Below are positions 36,666-45,738 of a stretch of DNA of 64,000 nucleotides, one piece after another. The translations under genes were made by a program, and so were the position numbers. The notes under the pieces are model-generated. The model ran no database searches. It was given only the letters and a program-made list of their open reading frames with translations, and was not told the DNA's origin. The stretch is from Candidatus Mesenet endosymbiont of Agriotes lineatus (GTDB taxonomy: Bacteria > Pseudomonadota > Alphaproteobacteria > Rickettsiales > Anaplasmataceae): NCBI RefSeq assembly GCF_964019585.1, contig NZ_OZ026454.1, positions 682,001-746,000 on the forward strand. The letters are read 5' to 3'. How positions within the stretch are numbered: position 1 is the first letter of the stretch; each line of letters begins with the position of its first letter.

Positions 36666-37844
36666 ATGAATGACCAATTCTTCCATGGGTTGTTGAGATA
36701 ACCTCAGGTCCAAGGTACCAATAAATCAGCAGTAATTGGCGTTATTGGTACTGCTCCAGACAGCGATAGTAATGTATTTCCATTGAACAAACCATCACTG
36801 ATTGCAGGAAGCTTAAAAGAAGCAGCTAAACTTGGTAAGAAGGGTACTCTTCCTGCAGCTATCAATGCAATCTTTGCACAAATTGGAGCAACGGTAGTAG
36901 TTATTAGGGTTGAGGAGGGTAAAAATAGTGATCCTCTTTTAAAAGATGGCGAAACACTTAAAAATATTATCGGAGGAATAGATAAAAAAACCGGAGAATA
37001 TCAAGGTATAGAAGCTTTCTTAAGTAGTGAAACATGTGACTCCAAGAATACTGGTTGCTCCTCATTTTACTCAGCAGTTATCTAAAACAGAGTCAAATAC
37101 TGAAAAACCTAAAAATCCAGTAATTAGTGCTCTAATCCCCATAGCTGAGAAGCTAAGAGCAATTATAGTTGCTGACGGCCCCAATACTAATGATGAAGAG
37201 GCAGTTAAATATCGCAAAAGTATTGGCAGTAGCAGAGTTTATGCAGTTGATCCTTGGGTTAAAGTTTTTATTGATAGTAAAGAAGAAATTTTACCTACAA
37301 GCCCATTTGTTGCTGGACTTATTGCTAAAGTTAACAATGAACTTGGGTTTTACCTTCAAATCAAGAGATAAATGGTACTTTTGGCACGAGTCGAGCTATA
37401 GATTTTACTTTAGGTGATTTAAACTCTCGAGCTAATTACTTAAATGAGAATGAAGTTGCAACCATTATTCACCAAAACGGCTATAGATTATGGGGAAACA
37501 GAACCTGCTCCTCTGATCCTAAATGGGCATTTTTATCGGTAAGACGAACAGCGGATTTAATCAATGATAGTGTTCTGCGTGCTCATCTTTGGGCAGTTGA
37601 TCGTAACATTAGTAAAACCTACATTGATGATGTTATTGAAAGTGTGAACTCTTATTTAGCACATTTAAAGGCACAAGGAGCAATTCTTGCTGGTAAGTGT
37701 TATCCTTCACCAGAGCTTAATACTCCTGCAAACATTACAAGTGGCAGGGTTTACTTTGATTTTAAGTTTACTCCATCTTATCCAGCTGAGCAGATAACGT
37801 TCCGTTCGTACTTAGCTGATAGCAATATAAAAGAGATATTTTAA
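36666..37844 (+). pseudogene. Tail sheath protein (P2 FI-like), multiply frameshifted
   Basis: The contractile sheath gene is present only in pieces. MNDQFFHG at 36666 gives way to VVEITSGPR in another frame, then NKSAVIGVIGTAPDSDSNVFPLNKPSLIAGSLKEAAKLGKKGTLPAAINAIFAQIGATVVVIRV to a stop at 37085, then TPRILVAPHFTQQL...SPFVAGLIAKVNNELGF to 37371, then GTSRAIDFTLGDLNSRANYLNENEVATIIHQNGYRLWGNRTCSSDPKWAFLSVRRTADLI...YPAEQITFRSYLADSNIKEIF to 37844. The phrases GLIAK, GYRLWGNRTC and VRRTADLI are classic for sheath proteins. At least four small indels mean no functional sheath. Confidence 0.9.
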
Positions 37845-37868
37845 AATTTAAATAGGGGGATAAATTTT

Positions 37869-38368
37869 ATGTTACCGAAAATTTTAAAAAACTTTAATGT
37901 CTTTGTTGATGGTCGAGGTTATGCTGGTCGCATTGATGAGCTCACTTTACCTAAACTTACTATCAAAACTGAAGAATATAGAGCTGGAGGGATGGATATC
38001 CCAGTAAGTATTGATATGGGGATGGAAAAGCTTGAAGCTGAGCTTACTTTTGCTGAGTATGACACTGAGCTTTTTAGACTTTTTGGTTTAACAGATGGCA
38101 ATTCAGTACCTTTAACCTTAAGGGGAGGACTCCAAGGAAGTGGTAATAATAATATTGAAGCAGTGGTGATCAATTTACGAGGTACCTTTAGAGAACTTGA
38201 TTTTGGTAATTGGAAACCTGGAGAACTCTTAAATGTATGGTCAATGCTCACTATTACAAACTTACCATAGGAGGCAAAGAACTCATTGAAATCGATGCTG
38301 AGAATATGATGCGTAAGATCAACGGTGTCGATCAGATGACTCTACTGCAAACGGCTTTAGGGCTGTAA
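37869..38368 (+). pseudogene. Tail tube protein (P2 FII-like), frameshifted near C-terminus
   Basis: The first 120 residues (LPKILKNFNVFVDGRGYAGRIDELTLPKLTIKTEEYRAGGMDIPVSIDMGMEKLEAELTFAEYDTELFRLFGLTDG...) are typical of the P2 gpFII tail tube. The frame ends at 38270 (SMLTITNLP*) while the overlapping frame has the expected end (YYKLTIGGKELIEIDAENMMRKINGVDQMTLLQTALGL) and stops at 38368. A single indel near 38245 explains it. Loss of the last 40 residues would probably prevent tube assembly. Confidence 0.85.
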
Positions 38369-38404
38369 ATATACTAAAACATTAATTTAATTACAGGAGA
38401 TAAT

Positions 38405-38656
38405 ATGAATACAATATTACTTAATGAACCTATTACTGCCAATGGCTCTGTTATTTCTGAGCTTACTCTTAGACGGCCAAAAGTGCGGGATTACTTAGCT
38501 ATAGATCGTCTTGATGGTAGTGATTTGGCAAGAGAAGTGGCTTTAACTGCTAACCTTGCTTCTGTTACCAGGGAAGCCATAGAAGAGTTAGATATTACTG
38601 ATTACGTTAAGGTACAGGAAGTGTTAAAAGGTTTTTTTCCGTCACAAAGGACTTAA
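38405..38656 (+). CDS. Tail assembly chaperone E (short form)
   Basis: An 83-residue protein with the P2 gpE look: LNEPITANGSVISELTLRRPKVRDYLAIDRLDGSD...LASVTREAIEELDITDYVKVQEVL. It is the short form; its 3' end carries a T7 slip site leading to the longer E+E' form. It lies between the tube and the tape measure, where tailed phages keep the paired chaperones. Confidence 0.82.
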   Translation: MNTILLNEPITANGSVISELTLRRPKVRDYLAIDRLDGSDLAREVALTANLASVTREAIEELDITDYVKVQEVLKGFFPSQRT

Positions 38657-38784
38657 GGTTAAATGTACTATTGCTTAGTTCTGTTATAGGTGGCGGGATT
38701 GAGCAATTTCTAGATATGGAAATAGAAGAATTCATTCTTTGGTTTAAAGTAGCAAGGGAAATTAAATGTCAACACTTTCAATAA
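38405..38784 (+). CDS. Tail assembly chaperone E+E' by programmed -1 frameshift
   Basis: If ribosomes slip back one base at T7 (38632-38638), reading continues in an open frame (FSVTKDLRLNVLLLSSVIGGGIEQFLDMEIEEFILWFKVAREIKCQHFQ) to a TAA at 38782-38784, giving about 126 residues. That extension is the expected E' domain. It overlaps the first codons of the tape measure gene. P2 and many other tailed phages make this pair by the same mechanism, so the frame arrangement is functional rather than broken. Confidence 0.8.
38632..38638 (+). promoter_or_regulatory. Slippery heptamer T-TTT-TTT for -1 frameshifting
   Basis: In the zero frame the codons are GGT TTT TTT CCG, so the seven T form the X-XXY-YYZ type site. 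Slipping gives TCC GTC ACA in the E' frame. P2 uses T-TTT-TTG at the same place. Confidence 0.78.
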
Positions 38785-41075
38785 AAATCGGCGCAGTACT
38801 GGATGGTAGCTTTAGTAGTACTATGACTGGAAGTACAGCTCAGCTTTCTCGTCTTGGCAGTACAATCAGGCAACTTGACTTATCAATGCAATCAGTATCT
38901 AAGTTTAAGCAATTAACTCGTGACTCATTGACTGCCAAAAAATCCTGGAAAGATTTAGAAGGACAAGTAAAATCCTTAGCTAAACAGATAAAACTAACCG
39001 AAAAACCAAGTAAAGCTCTGCAAACAGAATTTAATAAGATTAAGTTATCGACATCTAAGGCAAAAGCAGCTTATTTGCACAAAAGAGAAGCCCTCTACCA
39101 ATTAAATCTAGAAATAAGAAAAAGTGGCCAGAATATAGAGTCTCTGGTTCGTAGTCAACTTAAACTCGGAGCATCAGCTGAAAAGCTAAAAAGCCGTTAT
39201 CATGCACTTGGTTCAGTTATAAAAAAACAGCAAGAGGTTTTAGCACAGAGAGCAAACCTTAGATCTCAAATGGTAGATGCCATAGCATTAGGGGTAACAC
39301 TTGCAGCACCACTAAAAGTTGCTATTGATTTTGAATCTGCTATGGCTGATGTTAAGAAGGTGGTAGAATTTACTCCTAATACAAGCGAAGCTACTGATTT
39401 TGCTAATAAGCTAAAAGAAATGTCACGTACTATACCTTTATCAGCAGCAGAACTTGCCCAAATCGCTGCTAGTGGTGGTCAGCTTGGTATTGCAAAAGAA
39501 GATCTCACTAAATTTACAGATACAGTAGCTAAAATGGCTACCGCATTTGATATGACGGCAGAAGAAGCGGGTGATGCCATTGCTAAACTCTCCAATGTTT
39601 ATAATATTGGCATTGATAAAATGGGTAAAGTTGGTGATGTAATAAACCATTTATCTGATAATACTGCAGCCAAAGCCAGAGAAATGGTGGCAACTTTAAA
39701 TATAATTGGTGGTACAGCAAAACAGTTTGGCTTGGACGTTACTCAAGCAAGCAGTTTAGCTAATAGCTTTATTAGTTTAGGTAAACAACCAGCTAAAGCG
39801 GCAACAGCAATAAATGCTATGCTCAGTAAACTCCAAACTGCAGGAGAGCAAAGTAGTGAGTTCCAAGAGACATTAGAGGAAATGGAGTTAAGCGTAGAAG
39901 AGCTTGAAGAAGCCATCAAATCTAATGCCCAAGGAGCACTGATGAAATTTCTTGCAGCACTAGAGAAAATAGATAGCCAGGAACGTTCTAAAATCTTATA
40001 CAAGCTCTTTGGCCTTGAGTATCAAGATGATATTGCCCTGCTAGTTGGTAGTTTAGATAAGTATAAAAAAGCTATAGAGCTGGTTGCTCAAGAAAGAGAT
40101 TATGAAAATTCTATGCAGAAAGAGTTTGATAATCGTGCAAGTACTACAGCCAATAATCTACAATTGCTTAAAAATTCAATGGCTGAAGTTGGTATGAATT
40201 TAGGTGCAGTTATGCTCCCTACTTTAAATACAATCACTGGAGCTTTAAAAGCTATATCTACCAGCATAGCTCAATTTGCAGAGAGATATCCCAAAATAAC
40301 TACAGCAGTGGTGGGAGTTACTACTGCTCTGATTGGTTTTAAAATAGCAGCAGTAGGACTAGGTTATGCCCTCACTTTTATTAAAGGTGGAGCTTTAGCA
40401 CTAGTAGCTATTATGCATGGACCGCTTACTCTAGCATTTACTAAATTAGCTTCATCGGTATTTCCAGCAGTAGTTTTAGGACTAAAAACCATAGCACTAG
40501 CTGTGATCAGTAATCCTATAGGTATAGCAGTTGCAGGACTTGTAACTGGTGCAGCTCTTATAATTAGCAATTGGGAAAAGGTGAAAAGTTTCTTTGCTAG
40601 TTTTTGGGAGTATATTAAATCAATTATAAAACCCATTGGTGAGGCTTTTGCTTGGATAAGCAATACTGCTATTTCTCCACTTAAGAATACTGTTTCACTA
40701 TTTAAGAAGAAGTCTGCTCAAAACACTATTTTAAAGAGTGTATATTCCCCTTTAAGTAGCAGCACATCAAAAGAGTTTTCTAAAAATAATACTCTTAAGA
40801 ATTTTAAGGTAAATAGCGTTATTGAAGAGAAAAAGTTTGCTGAGAGTAACTCTAAAGACGATACTGACAAGATATTTAAAGAGTTTATCAAGAGTAAATT
40901 TGAAAATAAGGAAGAGAAAACCTTCAATAAAACTCAACATATTACTAATAATTATAATATCAGTATTAAAGCAGAGCCTAATCAAGATACTTGTAGTCTT
41001 GCTGATGAAGTTATAAGAAGAATAAGAGAACAAGCACGTGGCGCCCTTTTTGATATAGTAGAAGAGGTTTATTAA
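38766..41075 (+). CDS. Tail tape measure protein
   Basis: A 769-residue tape measure protein. Residues about 1-180 contain coiled coil, then comes the TP901/phage_tail_tape core (AIDFESAMADVKKVVEFTPNTSEATDFANKLKEMSRTIPLSAAELAQIAASGGQLGIAKEDLTKFTDTVAKMATAFDMTAEEAGDAIAKLSNVYNIGIDKMGKVGDVINHLSDNT), followed by hydrophobic stretches at about 510-600. Its length sets tail length; 769 residues is modest for the family. The start lies inside the E' frame. It is intact although sheath and tube are not. Confidence 0.9.
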   Translation: MSTLSIKIGAVLDGSFSSTMTGSTAQLSRLGSTIRQLDLSMQSVSKFKQLTRDSLTAKKSWKDLEGQVKSLAKQIKLTEKPSKALQTEFNKIKLSTSKAKAAYLHKREALYQLNLEIRKSGQNIESLVRSQLKLGASAEKLKSRYHALGSVIKKQQEVLAQRANLRSQMVDAIALGVTLAAPLKVAIDFESAMADVKKVVEFTPNTSEATDFANKLKEMSRTIPLSAAELAQIAASGGQLGIAKEDLTKFTDTVAKMATAFDMTAEEAGDAIAKLSNVYNIGIDKMGKVGDVINHLSDNTAAKAREMVATLNIIGGTAKQFGLDVTQASSLANSFISLGKQPAKAATAINAMLSKLQTAGEQSSEFQETLEEMELSVEELEEAIKSNAQGALMKFLAALEKIDSQERSKILYKLFGLEYQDDIALLVGSLDKYKKAIELVAQERDYENSMQKEFDNRASTTANNLQLLKNSMAEVGMNLGAVMLPTLNTITGALKAISTSIAQFAERYPKITTAVVGVTTALIGFKIAAVGLGYALTFIKGGALALVAIMHGPLTLAFTKLASSVFPAVVLGLKTIALAVISNPIGIAVAGLVTGAALIISNWEKVKSFFASFWEYIKSIIKPIGEAFAWISNTAISPLKNTVSLFKKKSAQNTILKSVYSPLSSSTSKEFSKNNTLKNFKVNSVIEEKKFAESNSKDDTDKIFKEFIKSKFENKEEKTFNKTQHITNNYNISIKAEPNQDTCSLADEVIRRIREQARGALFDIVEEVY

Positions 41076-41440
41076 TGCTGTCACTTGGACCATATAAATT
41101 TTTACCAACAAGCTTACGATACTATAAAGAGCAAAGATGGCATGCAGTTGAGTGCATCGGTCAAATATCATTACAAAATATTGGTTCAGGGGTAGAACAT
41201 ATTGATTTGGAAGGAATAATCTATCCGCAGCTGCATTTTAATGATCTAATTAATATGAGAGAGTCATGGGTAAAGCAAATACCCCATATCTTAGCCCAAG
41301 CTTCAGGGTTTATCTTTGGGCATTTTGTTATTACTCATATAGAAGAAAGGCAAAGATTCTTTCTCCCTTCTGGTTTGCCAAGAAAGATTGAATTTAGCTT
41401 AAGTTTAAAACGTTATGTATTACCATACTCAAGAGAATGA
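41075..41440 (+). CDS. Tail protein U (P2-like)
   Basis: A 121-residue P2 gpU-type tail terminator/completion protein: MLSLGPYKFLPTSLRYYKEQRWHAVECIGQISLQNIGSGVEHIDLEGIIYPQLHFNDLINMRE and IEERQRFFLPSGLPRKIEFSLSLKRY are diagnostic. Its start overlaps the tape measure stop by one base and its end overlaps gene X by 26 bases, so U, X and D are tightly packed in the P2 order. Confidence 0.88.
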   Translation: MLSLGPYKFLPTSLRYYKEQRWHAVECIGQISLQNIGSGVEHIDLEGIIYPQLHFNDLINMRESWVKQIPHILAQASGFIFGHFVITHIEERQRFFLPSGLPRKIEFSLSLKRYVLPYSRE

Positions 41441-41618
41441 AGTTTTAGATTATATCTGTCATCAACATTATGGCTTTACTTCTGGAGCTGTGGAAAAAGT
41501 GTTAGAGGAAAATCCTGGACTTGCAGAATATGGTAGTTTTTTGCCCGCAGGACTTAAGATTAAGTTGCCTAAGCTTGAGAAGATGTTACAAAAGTCCATT
41601 GTAAGAATTTTAGATTAA
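41415..41618 (+). CDS. Tail protein X (P2-like, LysM-type)
   Basis: A 67-residue P2 gpX protein with a LysM-like fold: MYYHTQENEVLDYICHQHYGFTSGAVEKVLEENPGLAEYGSFLPAGLKIKLPKL. Such proteins help anchor the baseplate hub. It overlaps gene U and ends one base before gene D, the order seen in P2. Confidence 0.88.
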   Translation: MYYHTQENEVLDYICHQHYGFTSGAVEKVLEENPGLAEYGSFLPAGLKIKLPKLEKMLQKSIVRILD

Positions 41619-41619
41619 A

Positions 41620-42576
41620 ATGATACCTGATTTTAATATAATCACAGGAGAAAGCTTTGTTATAGAGAATTTGAAAAATAGGTTAATATCGCTGCGTATT
41701 ACTGATGAACTTGGCACTACCAGTGATGAAGCTGAGATATGTTTTAATTATGAAAATGGTGCTTTAGAGTTTGCAGGTAATTTAAAGGTATTTCTTGGAT
41801 ATAAGGAGACAGGGTTATTTCCCATGGGAGTTTATGTAGCCAATGAAGTAATAATACAAAGTCCACCACAAACAGTAAGGATTAAAGCTCATGTTGCTAA
41901 TTTAAAGAAGTCTTTAAAAGAACAGGTATCAAAACAGTGGCATCAGATTACTTTAGGTGATTTAGTAGAACAAATAGCACAAAAGCATGGTTATGGAGCT
42001 AAAGTTGCTACAGAGTTCAAAGATATCTTAGTGCGGCATACTTATCAAATCAATGAGAGTGATATGAGTTTTTTAACTAAAATAGCTAGAGAACATGGAG
42101 CAATAGTTAAGCCTATAGGTGGATATATAATCTTTGTCTCTAAAGGAAAGTCAAAATCAGTATCAGGGAAAACTTTAGAAGCAATAGCTATCACCCCTCA
42201 AGATGTAATTAACTGGCAAGCATGTTTTACTGTACGCAATCGTTATAATTCTGTGATAGCAAAATGGTATAATTACGAAAAGGGAGAAACTATTTCAGAA
42301 ACAGCTGGAGTTGGTAGTCCAAGTTATGTCATGCGGGAAGTTTACTCAAGCTCAGAATTAGCACTAGGTGCAGCTCAAGCAAAATTAAAACAACTAAGGC
42401 GTAGCACAGCAACCTTAGATATAACTATACCAGGTAATCCTCGAGTTTTTACTGAAGCTAGACTTAATCTTGCAGAATTTGGCAAAGAAATAGATGGTAC
42501 GTGGATGATAAACAAAGTAGAACATACTTTAAATAGCAGAGGTTATCTTACTGCATTAGTGGCATCTAACAAATAA
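41620..42576 (+). CDS. Late control / hub protein D (P2-like)
   Basis: A 318-residue P2 gpD-family tail protein that forms the baseplate hub and contacts the spike. Visible are the N-terminal VIENLKNRLISLRITDELGTTSDEAEICFNYENGALEFAGNLKVFLGYKETGLFPMGVYVANEVIIQSPPQTVRIKAHVANL and the middle HTYQINESDMSFLTKIAREHGAIVKPIGGYIIFVSKGKS. Intact and last of the tail assembly set. Confidence 0.9.
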   Translation: MIPDFNIITGESFVIENLKNRLISLRITDELGTTSDEAEICFNYENGALEFAGNLKVFLGYKETGLFPMGVYVANEVIIQSPPQTVRIKAHVANLKKSLKEQVSKQWHQITLGDLVEQIAQKHGYGAKVATEFKDILVRHTYQINESDMSFLTKIAREHGAIVKPIGGYIIFVSKGKSKSVSGKTLEAIAITPQDVINWQACFTVRNRYNSVIAKWYNYEKGETISETAGVGSPSYVMREVYSSSELALGAAQAKLKQLRRSTATLDITIPGNPRVFTEARLNLAEFGKEIDGTWMINKVEHTLNSRGYLTALVASNK

Positions 42577-42622
42577 AAGGGTTAAGAAAAATTAAATAAA
42601 TTATCTATTTAATGTAGAAAAA

Positions 42623-43162
42623 ATGTTAAATATGAACAAGCCGAATAAAAATGTAAAAAACAGTCTAAACCTTATATGGCTTGTAGTAACAGTAATATGT
42701 GTTTTTATTACTTATTATTGCATGAAAGTAAAAGCTACCAACAATTATGAACAAATATTGCAAGTTGCTGCAGAAGGTTGTAATCTAGAAATCACAAAAT
42801 TCTTAGTACAGGATATACTAGACATAAATAGTACTTCAAGTGTTAGTTCAAAAACACTAATTCATTCTGCAAGAGGAGGGTGTTTGGAAATTATAAAGTT
42901 TTTTGTAGAGAAAGGGGTAGATATTAACGCTACAAATGGCAGTACAAGCAAAAGAATAGCCTTACACCATGCTGCGTATGTAGGTCGTTTAGAGATTGTT
43001 AAACTTTTATTAAAAAAAGGAGCAAATCCTAACGTGAGAGATAACGACGAAAAAAATCCTAGAGATATGGCCGTAATAGAATCACGACATAATAAAGATA
43101 AACCCTACAATGAGATTATAAGTCTGCTTTATAACGCAGACAAGCAATACAAATTTGAATAA
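42623..43162 (+). CDS. Membrane-anchored ankyrin-repeat protein
   Basis: A 179-residue protein. Residues about 15-38 are one hydrophobic helix (LNLIWLVVTVICVFITYYCM), followed by about four ankyrin repeats (LIHSARGGCLEIIKFFVEKGVDINA; ALHHAAYVGRLEIVKLLLKKGANPNVRDNDEKNP). A short cytoplasmic N-terminus and outward repeats are predicted. It follows the tail genes directly, a place where WO keeps accessory genes. A direct role in lysis or host contact is possible but not shown. Confidence 0.8.
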   Translation: MLNMNKPNKNVKNSLNLIWLVVTVICVFITYYCMKVKATNNYEQILQVAAEGCNLEITKFLVQDILDINSTSSVSSKTLIHSARGGCLEIIKFFVEKGVDINATNGSTSKRIALHHAAYVGRLEIVKLLLKKGANPNVRDNDEKNPRDMAVIESRHNKDKPYNEIISLLYNADKQYKFE

Positions 43163-43264
43163 TAGTCTACTGAGCAAAAGAGGATAATATATATACTAAC
43201 ATTCTAGTCTTACTAAACCCATTTTAACCAAAAAACTTTAATCAAAATTTAAACCATTTTAGCA

Positions 43265-43504
43265 ATGAGGAGAAGCATGAAAAACCAAACTATAGGAAAA
43301 ATCCCAATAGCAGTAATTATAACAATGGTAATACAAACAGTGGCAACAATCTGGTGGCTCGCAAAGCTTGATTTTCGAGTACACATGCATGATAAATTAA
43401 TTGAACATGGATTAATAGAAAAAGTATTGATACTTGAGGAAAGAGTAAAAAACCTCTCTGAAGAATTAGATGAGTTTAAAATTCAAATTTCTAGCTCAAG
43501 GTAA
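43265..43504 (+). CDS. Small single-helix membrane protein, holin- or spanin-like size
   Basis: A 79-residue protein: one transmembrane helix at about residues 11-31 (GKIPIAVIITMVIQTVATIWWLAKL) followed by a coiled-coil tail (LEERVKNLSEELDEFKIQI). ATGs precede at 43265 and 43277 with AGGAGAAG between them, so translation may begin at 43277 (MKNQTIGKIPIAV). The shape matches small phage lysis proteins, and it lies next to the phospholipase D and patatin genes. No family is recognised. Confidence 0.65.
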   Translation: MRRSMKNQTIGKIPIAVIITMVIQTVATIWWLAKLDFRVHMHDKLIEHGLIEKVLILEERVKNLSEELDEFKIQISSSR

Positions 43505-43507
43505 TAA

Positions 43508-44056
43508 TTATTCTTTTCCAGCTGGTGTATAAGGATTAGACTGCAATTGGCGCTCCTTCCAATTTTCTACATATTTTTCAGTTAATGCATGATTGCCTGT
43601 AATAATCAATAAATTTTCAGCATTCCTTAATTCAGCAGATGCAGTAAAATTGAATGACCCCGTTATGATTTTTTGATTATCAATAATAATAACTTTATTG
43701 TGCGATATTTCTGGTTTAAGGTCAATCCATATTGGTATTTCTTGTTTAAACAGTTCATTGATAACGCTATATTTTGAGTGAATTTGTGTTTTATCTAAAA
43801 TTACTTTAACGTCAACACCTCGATTTTTCGCTTTAATTAAAGACTCTGTAATTGGCTTAGAAGTAAATGTGTAGGCCTGAACCAATATGGACTTTTTAGA
43901 ATGATCTATTGTACTAATTATCTGCTCAGTACATTTTTCTCCGGGTGTAAAACAGACCGTAATTCTTGGGCAAAGTGGAGATATAAAGTCTATACACCCA
44001 GATAAAGATAAACACGTTAATAAAATCAACAAATATCTAGTATTTAGCAATGTCAA
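43508..44056 (-). CDS. Phospholipase D-like lipoprotein
   Basis: A 182-residue PLD-superfamily protein with one HKD motif: His119, Lys121 and Asp126 in SHNKVIIIDNQKIITGSFNFT, and the following Ser-Phe-Asn. The N-terminus LLILLTCLSLSGC is a lipoprotein signal with lipobox LSGC (Cys21). A single HKD suggests action as a dimer, cleaving phosphodiester bonds in lipids or nucleic acid. It is outward-facing from the inner membrane after lipidation. It overlaps the start of the divergent patatin gene by seven bases. Confidence 0.85.
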   Translation of the reverse strand: MTLLNTRYLLILLTCLSLSGCIDFISPLCPRITVCFTPGEKCTEQIISTIDHSKKSILVQAYTFTSKPITESLIKAKNRGVDVKVILDKTQIHSKYSVINELFKQEIPIWIDLKPEISHNKVIIIDNQKIITGSFNFTASAELRNAENLLIITGNHALTEKYVENWKERQLQSNPYTPAGKE

Positions 44057-44911
44057 AATATATCCTCTCAGTTGATGGTGGTGGGATCAGAGGTATTATC
44101 CCTGCTACTGTTCTTGCAGAAATAGAAAAGAGAACAAGAAAGCCAATAGCTCAAATATTTGATTTAATTGCTGGTACTTCAACCGGTGGCATTGTTGTTG
44201 CTGGGTTATGCAAGAAAGATGATCAACTAAATATTCTGCTCAAGATTTTTTATCAAAAGTATGGATCTTATATCTTTAGATCCTTCTTTTTAAGAAAAGC
44301 AATTGCTTGGTTTAATGGTGCAGAGTACTCATATAAGAATCTTGAACATGTTCTAACTGGGTATTTTGGTGAGGATACTTTGAGCAATACTTTAAGTAAT
44401 CTCCTGTTAACTAGCTACGATATAGATAATCATTGTCCTTTCTTCTTTAAAAACTGGCGAGAGGATAGAAATCTTATCAAGTTAAAAGATGCTTTAAGAG
44501 CTACAACTGCAGCACCCACTTACTTTACCCCTAAACATCTTAAAATTAATCAAATAAATAGAGTACTGATTGATGGGGGAATCTTTGCCAATAATCCTGC
44601 TGCCTGCGGATATGCTAGTGGCAAGAGGTTATTTCCAAATGATGACATAACTATTCTATCTCTTGGTACAGGTACATTAGAAAGAACCATAAAATATAGT
44701 AGCTCAAAAAGATTAGGCAATGGGTTAAGCCTTTACTGGATATTATGTTTGGCTTGATGCTGTTGATTATCAACTGGGTGAAGTAATGGGAGATAAGTAT
44801 ATAAGAATACAATCTCAATTAAAAATTGCATCAGCTGAGATAGACAATACTACTGCCAAAAATATCAAGGACTTAAAAAAAGAAGCCCAGATGAAGAATT
44901 TTGTCAGATAG
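44050..44911 (+). pseudogene. Patatin-like phospholipase, C-terminal frameshift
   Basis: The catalytic domain is intact: the oxyanion DGGGIRG at 9-15, nucleophile Ser in GTSTGG at 42-47, and the catalytic Asp in DGGIFANNPA at 175-184. The frame ends at 44757 with SLYWILCLA*. In the neighbouring frames a continuation is readable (DAVDYQLGEVMGDKYIRIQSQLKIASAEIDNTTAKNIKDLKKEA...), ending at a TAG at 44911, so one or two indels near 44740-44760 remove about 60 residues. Patatins cleave fatty acyl esters. The core is complete, so activity of the short form cannot be excluded. Confidence 0.8.
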
Positions 44912-45074
44912 TAGCATAAATATTATAGATTTTTACTAAATCCAGCACCAGAAGTTTTTTAAATGTTTACTAAATACTTTCTCGTATAAAGAGTATTTCT
45001 CTTAAACATTTCTCTTGCTAAATATTAATACTATCCTAACCCTGAAGAGCACATACTTTATTATATAACGCTCT

Positions 45075-45735
45075 ATGGAGGTCAGTATGGGGATTGATAA
45101 GGATTTAAATGCTATAGCGAGAAAAGTTAATAAAGGTAAATATATTAACTCATTATTATACCCTCTGGTTAATAGTATACTTGGTTTAAAAATGTTTCAT
45201 CTGGCTGCTAAATATAATTGGAAAGGTATATTAGAATTTTTAGTAAAAAAAGGCATTAAGGTTAATGTTAGAGATAGAAACGGCAACATCGCTTTACATT
45301 TTGCTAGTAAAAATGGCCATTTAAATATTCTTTTAAACCTGGCTATGAAGAAATTGTTGATAAAAAATGGTGCAGATATGAGGACTGCTAGCTTATACAT
45401 TTAGCAGCAAAAATAATGAAATTCTGAAGATGCTCATAAAAAGTGGTGGATATGTTGATGTAATAGATAAAGATCTAAATACACCCCTGCACATTGCAGT
45501 TTTAAATAATTGTGAAAACGTTGTAGAGATTCTATTACAAAATAATGCTAACGTTAATGCGCAAGGAGAATATGACTTTACATCTTGCAGTAATTAAAAA
45601 AGAATCGTTGAATTATTACTAAGCAAACATTTATTTAGAGATAATTATGACAGCTCTGGATATCGCTCAAAAAATAAAGAGATTGAACAATTGCTTTTGA
45701 GTTTTATTATAGGAACAGATTACATACCTGAGTAA
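45075..45735 (+). pseudogene. Degraded ankyrin-repeat gene
   Basis: The frame from 45075 (MEVSMGIDKDLNAIARKVNKGKYI...) has ankyrin-like repeats (MFHLAAKYNWKGILEFLVKKGIKVNVRDRNGNIALHFASKNGHLNILLNL) and stops at 45404. Another frame continues with LIHLAAKNNEILKMLIKSGGYVDVIDKDLNTPLHIAVLNNCENVVEILLQNNANVNAQGEYDF, then a stop, then RIVELLLSKHLFRDNYDSSGYRSKNKEIEQLLLSFIIGTDYIPE to 45735. At least two breaks. It ends three bases before the end of mutL. Confidence 0.75.
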
Positions 45736-45738
45736 AGA

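Noticed and set aside
38405..38784. Tail chaperone E counted as a frameshifted pseudogene
   Set aside because: The T7 slip site and open -1 frame match the programmed frameshift of P2-like phages.
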